DNA of 27,961 nucleotides, taken from a virus. The DNA lies in the IMG/VR virus record IMGVR_UViG_3300046167_000561, positions 1 to 27,961 of that record. One strand, 5' to 3'. A program made the position numbers and the translations under genes. The notes under the pieces are model-generated. The model did not search any database. It had not been told where the DNA came from and saw only the letters and a list, made by a program, of their open reading frames with translations. Shown here in pieces: positions 23,716-27,961 of this stretch (position 1 is the first letter of the stretch; every line of letters begins with the position of its first letter).

Positions 23716-23917
23716 TCTGAAGAATTTTAATTGTTGCTGTTACTCTTGTTATTTCTGCTAGCAGTCTATCGTGTTTTTCACTGCTGATCTCGGGGTCGTG
23801 TAAAGAAAACTGTACCAGGCGGTCGAGATAGTCCACCCAGTATAGCATGCGATGGTGTAATGGAAGATGCTCATATCGGTTAAACGAGCTGATTTCATAT
23901 ACTTTCATTTGCTCCAT
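23540..23917 (-). CDS. Hypothetical protein, 125 aa, basic low-complexity tail
   Basis: The first 70 residues are a plausible helical domain (HHRMLYWVDYLDRLVQFSLHD, then SSEKHDRLLAEITRVTATIKIL). The last 50 are a serine, lysine and arginine-rich low-complexity tail ending VRRSDRKSKAARVNNS. The tail is read from DNA that also encodes the start of the DUF932-like protein in another frame (176-base overlap). The 5' end overlaps the polymerase gene by 13 bases, so translation of the N-terminal part is well supported. The tail may be real (nucleic-acid binding) or a by-product of a frameshift that hides an earlier stop. Function unknown. Confidence 0.55.
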   Translation of the reverse strand: MEQMKVYEISSFNRYEHLPLHHRMLYWVDYLDRLVQFSLHDPEISSEKHDRLLAEITRVTATIKILQNEPNNRVIESKATAKPAVQESVVSTSNSTSNKNVRSGSKRRAVRRSDRKSKAARVNNS

Positions 23918-25785
23918 TTGTCTGTGATATCGACCTCGGCTTTAAGTAGGTCATTACCCATGATGTGTTCTGCTGCTTCCTCCATAAGTTCTTTGAGTTT
24001 AGCAGCCCACTCCTCGGCATAATCGCGCGGACATGTCGTATCGATCTGATCGTGTACGGTCATGACGAGTTCTACGGGTATGTTATTATTCTTGATATAG
24101 TCATAGCATAGCACCAGAGCGTGTTTGGTCATGTCAGCAGCAGTACCCTGAATAGGTGTATTTTTACTGACACGCTCGATGCGTCCTTTAGTAGCCATGT
24201 CCATACCTCGTGGCATCCAGTCGTCAAACCATCGGGTACGTCCCCATGGTGCGAATGTTTTGATGTAACCTTGCTTGACACCACTACGAGACATGCCCTC
24301 CAAGAAATCTTTAATCTTGGGGAATGCTTTGAAGTAGTTCTCAATCAAGGTAGAAGCCTCAGACATGGAAATCTCCATAGTCTCTGATAGCTTTTTAGGC
24401 CCCATACCGTAGGCGAGTCCAAAGTTGATACTCTTAACTGCGGTACGTAGCTTTTTATGTTCGGGACAGCTGCACTTCTCAAACCCTTGTTCGAAAGCAC
24501 ACGAGTCTTCAGCGGCATCCTTCCATCGTTCCCCGAACACGAGTGCTGCGCAGACGCTATGCAAATCGTGTCCATTACGGAGAGCATGATTGAAGACCGG
24601 GTCTTTAGATCCGTGAGCTATGATACAAAGCTCTTGAGAAGAGTAGTCAGCAGATACGAATACATGGTCGGGCTTAGTGATGAAACAATTACGATAGCTG
24701 TTATCAGCAGGTATCTGTTGCATGTTAGGCTCTTTGCAAGACACACGGCCCGTACGTTTAATCTGAACGAAGCGCGGGTGAATCTTACCGTCATCATATA
24801 CATGAGCCATGAATGCTTCACCAAAGGAAGAAACCTTCTTACTCATCTCTCGATACTTACGCAGCAGCTTACCTACATTATGTAGAGTAGCTACCTTGAA
24901 GGTATCACGTTCTGATGTACCCATGATACTGTTATCGATGCATTGGAATACACGTAGCGTTTGCATAGGGCTATCCCAATTCATACGTGTACCCATAACC
25001 TCGGAGTCAGCAAGAAACATATCAAGCTGAGAGGCAGGGGTACGTACAGATTCGAATAGAGGGTCAGTGTCGATGATAGTGTTCAGGTCTGACTCGCACT
25101 GAATGGATTGTTGAGCGAGAGCGTCAACCATACCCATCCAAGGCTTGCGGTCAAGAGTGAGGCCGTTGTACTCTATGGTCAAGAAGGCGAGGCATGCTTG
25201 ACACTCGAGGCGAGCGATATGCATTAGCTTGTTCTTCTTGAGCGCAGATATCTGAGCCAGCATAACAGGCTTGAGATACTTGACGTCATCCGCAGCGTAC
25301 TGAAGTTGTCGTTCGGTAAGCTTAAGACCTGCACTGAATGTGGTACGGACGGACTTGTCTAGGCGAACCTGACAGTATCGTTGTACTACAGAGTCCAGAC
25401 CAGCACGTAGGTTAGTACCATTGACGAGTACCTGCTCACACAACATAGTGTCGTAGATAGGTACTTCAATCTGATAACCATGGTACATTAGAAACTTGAG
25501 GTCAAACTTGATGTTATGACCAACCATCATCTTGCATGTATTGAGTGTCTCAAACATACTAGTGAGGTCTTCTTTGTTATAGATGAAGACCCATTGGTCG
25601 TTGGTATCGTGAGCGATTTGTATCGAGAGGATACGGTCGCCCATAAAGTTGAACCCTGTTGTTTCTATGTCTACGAATAGATATACATGATCCCTGAGAG
25701 CTGCCAGTGCAGCATCCCAGGGCATGTATTCATATCCGTCTGTGCATTCCGAATCCTGTGGGTCAGTGGTGACGAGGTAGATCAT
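23905..25785 (-). CDS. polA: DNA polymerase I-type (family A) with 3'-5' exonuclease
   Basis: The 626 residues form a replicative family A polymerase without a 5' nuclease domain. Exonuclease motifs: YLFVDIETTG (D39, E41), GHNIKFDLKF (D95) and YAADDVKYL (Y163, D167), so proofreading should be active. Polymerase motif A is VSADYSSQELCI (D380, with E385 as the sugar steric gate). The O-helix is R447-TAV-K451-SIN-F455-GLA-Y459-G, keeping R, K, F and Y. Motif C is MTVHDQID with D579 followed by Q580 where most family members have HDE. RTGRVSCKEPNMQQIP (345-360) and KNTPIQGTAADM (541-552) are the expected palm/thumb segments. It overlaps the ParB-like gene by 23 bases and would act with the DnaB helicase and primase encoded downstream. 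Confidence 0.95.
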   Translation of the reverse strand: MIYLVTTDPQDSECTDGYEYMPWDAALAALRDHVYLFVDIETTGFNFMGDRILSIQIAHDTNDQWVFIYNKEDLTSMFETLNTCKMMVGHNIKFDLKFLMYHGYQIEVPIYDTMLCEQVLVNGTNLRAGLDSVVQRYCQVRLDKSVRTTFSAGLKLTERQLQYAADDVKYLKPVMLAQISALKKNKLMHIARLECQACLAFLTIEYNGLTLDRKPWMGMVDALAQQSIQCESDLNTIIDTDPLFESVRTPASQLDMFLADSEVMGTRMNWDSPMQTLRVFQCIDNSIMGTSERDTFKVATLHNVGKLLRKYREMSKKVSSFGEAFMAHVYDDGKIHPRFVQIKRTGRVSCKEPNMQQIPADNSYRNCFITKPDHVFVSADYSSQELCIIAHGSKDPVFNHALRNGHDLHSVCAALVFGERWKDAAEDSCAFEQGFEKCSCPEHKKLRTAVKSINFGLAYGMGPKKLSETMEISMSEASTLIENYFKAFPKIKDFLEGMSRSGVKQGYIKTFAPWGRTRWFDDWMPRGMDMATKGRIERVSKNTPIQGTAADMTKHALVLCYDYIKNNNIPVELVMTVHDQIDTTCPRDYAEEWAAKLKELMEEAAEHIMGNDLLKAEVDITDKWSK

Positions 25786-26503
25786 TGACGTTTAGCTTAG
25801 CGCTACGCAAGCCTTTGTTATACCAGTATAGCATATGACGTGCCCAATTACCAGTACCTGATTGCTGTAGTACGGACTCAAAGTTACGTTCTAATGCATA
25901 GAATAATCTTGTTGCATCGAAGTTAGGGTCACGCTGCAGCCACATAATCCCTATGAGTACAGACTTCATAGAGAACATAGGTCGGATTTTAGAGAGACTC
26001 ACGATCTTATCTAAGATGTATGTCTTCTCTTCAGTCATGTCAATTACAAACTGTCCTTTTGTAATAACCAAGGTATGAGTACTAGCTGCTGCATTCTTAT
26101 GTAAGAAGCTGGCAAGAGCAGATAACTTAAGAGGCTTGTACTCTTCAGAGTATTGCTGCAGCATGATATAGTTCTCGTTACCACACTGAGCGTAGTAGTG
26201 AATCCAATCTTGTATCTTCCATTGCCGTTGATGAGAGTTCATCTCAGCAACTAGATTCATAGGAATGGTACGCTTGATATACTTCAGCTTGATTGGAGAC
26301 TCGGCTGTCCGATTAATCAATCTGATTGCTTCGAGTCGGTTCTGACCGTCTACAACTTTCATGGCAGTATTTACAATGATAGGTTGCAGCTGTCCATGTT
26401 CTTGGATAGAGCTAGCTAGCTCTTTAACGTGACGTTTATTTACAACGCGATTACGTGCATCGAATTGAAACTGCTCCAAGTTGGTAGTAGTTTGAATTTT
26501 CAT
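25763..26503 (-). CDS. ParB-like nuclease/CTPase-domain protein
   Basis: The N-terminal 90 residues match the ParB/Srx fold: LEQFQFDARNRVVNKRHVKELASSI, then EHGQLQPIIVN (36-46) and MKVVDGQNRLEAIRLI (49-63). GQNR stands where ParB proteins have GxRR/GQHR. The remaining 150 residues (HQRQWKIQDWIHYYAQ, ...) are helical and unfamiliar. Stand-alone ParB-like proteins in phages often bind DNA or act as nucleases or regulators rather than in partition; no ParA is present here. It overlaps the previous gene by 4 bases and the polymerase by 23. Confidence 0.8.
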   Translation of the reverse strand: MKIQTTTNLEQFQFDARNRVVNKRHVKELASSIQEHGQLQPIIVNTAMKVVDGQNRLEAIRLINRTAESPIKLKYIKRTIPMNLVAEMNSHQRQWKIQDWIHYYAQCGNENYIMLQQYSEEYKPLKLSALASFLHKNAAASTHTLVITKGQFVIDMTEEKTYILDKIVSLSKIRPMFSMKSVLIGIMWLQRDPNFDATRLFYALERNFESVLQQSGTGNWARHMLYWYNKGLRSAKLNVNDLPRHH

Positions 26504-26826
26504 GGTTTAGAAGTTATGGTGATACTAGTCTCAGTCTGTTGAAGCTTGAGCCTGCCAAGGTCAGCTTCTATCTGCATATCATTCAACTCTGCCATAGTGC
26601 AAGACTCACGAGCAGCGAGTTCTTTATGGAGAGTCTTCGTCACTTCACCCAGCGTATCGCCTACCGCAAACATCTTATTGATTTTGTGGTTGTGCTTGGC
26701 TTTACGCATAAGCATGTCGTGAAGAGCAGTCATGAGTTCCACGACATTCATTTTAGATATGTCGTGTTGCTTGCCGTCACGTGTTTGGTATACGGCATTC
26801 GGTGTTTCTGTAGGTACTGATGTCAT
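26500..26826 (-). CDS. Hypothetical protein, 108 aa
   Basis: A helical, charged protein (VVELMTALHDMLMRKAKHN, then TLGEVTKTLHKELAARESC) followed by a short T- and S-rich end. I do not recognise it. It begins just downstream of a strong intrinsic terminator on the same strand (26840-26870), so its transcription depends on terminator read-through or on a promoter in the roughly 50-base gap. Its stop overlaps the ParB-like start by 4 bases. Confidence 0.6.
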   Translation of the reverse strand: MTSVPTETPNAVYQTRDGKQHDISKMNVVELMTALHDMLMRKAKHNHKINKMFAVGDTLGEVTKTLHKELAARESCTMAELNDMQIEADLGRLKLQQTETSITITSKP

Positions 26827-26839
26827 TGTGAAAAGGGGT

Positions 26840-26870
26840 AAAAAAGGAGAGGAGCATTACACTCCCCTCC
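26840..26870 (-). terminator. Intrinsic terminator after the 160-aa early gene
   Basis: Read on the minus strand, GGAGGGGAG pairs with CTCCTCTCC (nine pairs, one G-U) around a 7-base loop and runs directly into six T residues. This is a textbook Rho-independent terminator. It lies between the first gene of the minus-strand module and the rest, so it likely separates a strongly expressed first gene from partial read-through into the replication operon. The TTTTTTACCCC tail ends 14 bases before the next ATG. Confidence 0.8.
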
Positions 26871-26877
26871 TGTAAGA

Positions 26878-27360
26878 TTATAGATTGGCTACGATACCCC
26901 GTGCTGTAGCTACGGGATCGCTTGCTTCCATTGGTACACGCACAGCATCAGCTACGAGTGTACGTCCGCTACGCTCGAATGCTTGTCGGATAGACATATC
27001 GAAGTCAGCAGAATTTGGATTACCTTGCACAAAGCAAGTAGCAGCGTTGCGAGATTCTCCGTTGATGTCATACGGTACAACCTCACGACGTACGATCTGA
27101 CCTTCTACTACCATGCCAGGCTTGGCATGCCAGAGGTAATCAGAAACAGCAGACGAATCATCTTCGTCATAGAGATAAGGCACCTTGTATCCAATGGTGC
27201 GCACGGTCTTCCCTGGGGATAGGACGGTGTGAATTTCTCCAGTAGCAGGATTAGTCCATTCTCCAGAGGTGGCAGTAGTGCCGAGGGTGACGCGCTTGTA
27301 TTCGCGTCCGTTCTTGTCATTGCATACTTCAGTAGCGACGACTTCAATCATGTTACTCAT
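26878..27360 (-). CDS. Unknown early protein, 160 aa (first gene of the minus-strand module)
   Basis: Soluble and beta-rich for its first 110 residues: YKRVTLGTTATSGEW, TVRTIGYKVPYLYD, MVVEGQIVRREVVPYDING. A C-terminal helical piece follows (MSIRQAFERSGRTLVADAV). The alternating strand pattern with GREYKRVTLG and VEGQIVRREV suggests an OB-like fold, as in small DNA-binding proteins, but no catalytic or binding motif is identifiable. The gene is the promoter-proximal member of the module and is followed by an intrinsic terminator (26840-26870), the arrangement expected for an abundant early protein. A single-stranded DNA-binding role is possible; certainty is low. Confidence 0.6.
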   Translation of the reverse strand: MSNMIEVVATEVCNDKNGREYKRVTLGTTATSGEWTNPATGEIHTVLSPGKTVRTIGYKVPYLYDEDDSSAVSDYLWHAKPGMVVEGQIVRREVVPYDINGESRNAATCFVQGNPNSADFDMSIRQAFERSGRTLVADAVRVPMEASDPVATARGIVANL

Positions 27361-27408
27361 GTTGATAGTTATTAAGGGTAAATAAAAAAATATATATCGA
27401 TTTCTAAT
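27361..27408. promoter_or_regulatory. Divergent intergenic region, probable promoter area
   Basis: The 48-base gap between the divergent genes at 27360 (minus) and 27409 (plus) is extremely A/T-rich and contains TAAATAAAAAAATATATATCG. Read on the minus strand it gives TATATATTTTTTTATTTACC, which loosely resembles the Bacteroidota -7 TAnnTTTG element. A purine-rich spacer is normal for Bacteroidota ribosome binding, which lacks a strong Shine-Dalgarno site. It must serve at least one of the two genes, but no exact promoter can be fixed from sequence. Confidence 0.35.
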
Positions 27409-27717
27409 ATGGCACGTAACTCATTAGCTGGTAAGGGCCGCACTTATAAGAAGCGCGGGATGACTGCGAGGAGTATCGCAAAGAAGCGTAAGTATGATGC
27501 TGAATATCAGAAGAAGCGATCCGCTGTAAAGAAGCGCGTGCAGTCCAATAGGGCTAACAGACGCGCTGGTACTTATGGTAATGGTGACGGTAAGGACGCC
27601 AGCCATAAGAAGAACGGCAAGATTGTAATGGAGAAAGCCTCCAAGAATCGAGCACGTAATGGCATGAAGAAAGGACGTAAGCCCTCTCGTAAACGCCGTA
27701 ATACAAAGAAAAAATAA
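27409..27717 (+). CDS. Very basic HNH-like small phage protein, 102 aa
   Basis: About 40 percent of residues are K or R. The central part, RVQSNRANRRAG then GDGKDASHKKNGKIV and EKASKNRARNG, has the layout of degenerate HNH-like phage proteins (D-x-x-H-K, then N-R, H66 and N80-R81). The usual cysteine or histidine metal ligands are lacking, so catalytic nuclease activity is doubtful and nucleic-acid binding is more likely. The C-terminus (KPSRKRRNTKKK) is a polybasic tail. It is transcribed away from the early operon and is followed by a terminator-like hairpin at 27785-27810. Confidence 0.7.
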   Translation: MARNSLAGKGRTYKKRGMTARSIAKKRKYDAEYQKKRSAVKKRVQSNRANRRAGTYGNGDGKDASHKKNGKIVMEKASKNRARNGMKKGRKPSRKRRNTKKK

Positions 27718-27784
27718 CTGTCTTACAAGTGTCGGTGACTCGCTGCTACTTAACAGTCCGAAGACAAGACAGTCTAAAAAGTAA

Positions 27785-27810
27785 GAGGGCCGGCATCCCT
27801 GCCAGCCCTC
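27785..27810. terminator. Bidirectional terminator-like hairpin
   Basis: GAGGGCCGGCA and TGCCAGCCCTC pair over eleven positions with one C-A mismatch around a TCCC loop. The plus strand continues CATCCTTTTA, and the minus strand continues TTACTTTTTAG, so the T-run is better on the minus strand. It lies between the plus-strand basic-protein gene and a small minus-strand ORF, that is, at a convergent junction. The 67 bases before it (27718-27784) show no gene, only an imperfect inverted repeat ACTGTCT...AGACAGT. Confidence 0.55.
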
Positions 27811-27847
27811 CATCCTTTTACAATCCACTGTGTGGAGCTACATTGGG

Positions 27848-27952
27848 TCAAGCTGTAGCTGGCTCGTAGACATAAACTACTTCTATACAGTAGGTACAAT
27901 TGGATACCCACTCTGTCTGCTGTGTGCTGTAATTAACCCTTAATTCTAGCAT
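27848..27952 (-). CDS. Tiny hypothetical ORF, 34 aa (possibly the end of a longer gene)
   Basis: On the minus strand an ATG at 27952 opens MLELRVNYSTQQTEWVSN, which continues to a CTYC pair and EVVYVYEPATA. The stop (TGA) is at 27848-27850. The protein-like composition and the C-x-x-C pair suggest a real short gene, and the frame is also open for the three codons left before the window edge, so it could be the tail of a larger gene beyond it. The hairpin at 27785-27810 lies just downstream on this strand, as expected for a gene end. No family recognised. Confidence 0.4.
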   Translation of the reverse strand: MLELRVNYSTQQTEWVSNCTYCIEVVYVYEPATA

Positions 27953-27961
27953 GACGCTAAT

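Noticed and set aside
25763-26503. A plasmid-type ParABS partition system
   Set aside because: Only a ParB-like domain is present; there is no ParA ATPase next to it and no cluster of parS-like palindromes was noticed.
27838-27915. A tRNA-like arrangement (AGCTGTAGCTGGCTCGTAG followed by GTAG-ACATAAA-CTAC and GGTA...TACC)
   Set aside because: No proper acceptor stem or T-loop, and the base before the would-be anticodon is not U. The minus strand reads as a small ORF, which explains the sequence better.
1-27961. CRISPR arrays, insertion sequences or integrases
   Set aside because: No regularly spaced direct repeats, terminal inverted repeats, transposase or integrase motifs were seen anywhere in the window.

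Overview
The window is a piece of a tailed-phage genome (or a prophage or metagenomic phage contig) whose host is very probably a member of the Bacteroidota, most likely a flavobacterium-like organism. The host call rests mainly on a phage-encoded secreted protein that ends in a type IX secretion (T9SS) 'gliding-motility-associated' C-terminal sorting domain. The gene set (giant virion protein with an RNA-polymerase-like active site, PolA, DnaB, primase, uracil-DNA glycosylase, small GVHAKTKTSK-type protein, tRNA-Leu) recalls crAss-like and other Bacteroidota podoviruses; that placement is inference.

Layout. (1) About 1-10.6 kb, plus strand, is a virion/late region. It holds the 3' part of a giant gene (over 2,800 codons after repair, running off the left edge) with a DFDID motif in an RNA-polymerase-beta'-like context, an HExxH metallopeptidase domain and a long helical C-terminus. 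Its end overlaps a secreted protein of about 611 codons with a signal peptide, a DT-rich beta-repeat stalk and a T9SS type-B sorting domain. A 74-aa hypothetical follows. (2) At about 10.62 kb the late module meets, convergently and with a 4-base gap, a long, tightly packed minus-strand early/replication module covering 10.6-27.4 kb. In transcription order (right to left) this has: an unknown 160-aa protein followed by an intrinsic terminator, a hypothetical, a ParB-like protein, DNA polymerase A, an unknown gene deeply overlapping a DUF932-like gene, several small hypotheticals (one DUF6915-like, one SANT/Myb-like), an SF2 helicase, a winged-helix-like protein, DnaB-type helicase, a RecA-like Sak4 ATPase, an SSB-like protein, primase, RusA-like resolvase, a NinB-like protein, an amidoligase, a glutamine-amidotransferase/GGCT fusion, a PD-(D/E)XK nuclease, uracil-DNA glycosylase, tRNA-Leu(UAA), a small basic protein and a GroES-like co-chaperonin. 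(3) At 27.36-27.41 kb is a short divergent intergenic region. Rightward lies a very basic HNH-like small protein, then a bidirectional terminator-like hairpin and a tiny minus-strand ORF at the right edge.

How the genes work together. The minus-strand block supplies a near-complete replication and recombination set (polymerase, helicases, primase, recombinase, resolvase, nuclease, uracil repair) plus a separate biochemical cassette. The cassette is an ATP-dependent amidoligase next to a fused class II glutamine amidotransferase/gamma-glutamylcyclotransferase, predicted to make and undo an amide or isopeptide modification. The plus-strand block supplies a virion-ejected polymerase/protease-like giant protein and a protein apparently addressed to the host's T9SS.

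Data-quality note. Between 6.95 and 11.05 kb, and once at 21.66 kb, reading frames break about a dozen times. Every break is repaired by removing one base, often from a homopolymer. I read these as probable insertion errors or very recent lesions rather than independent genes; the fragments are listed separately with that explanation.
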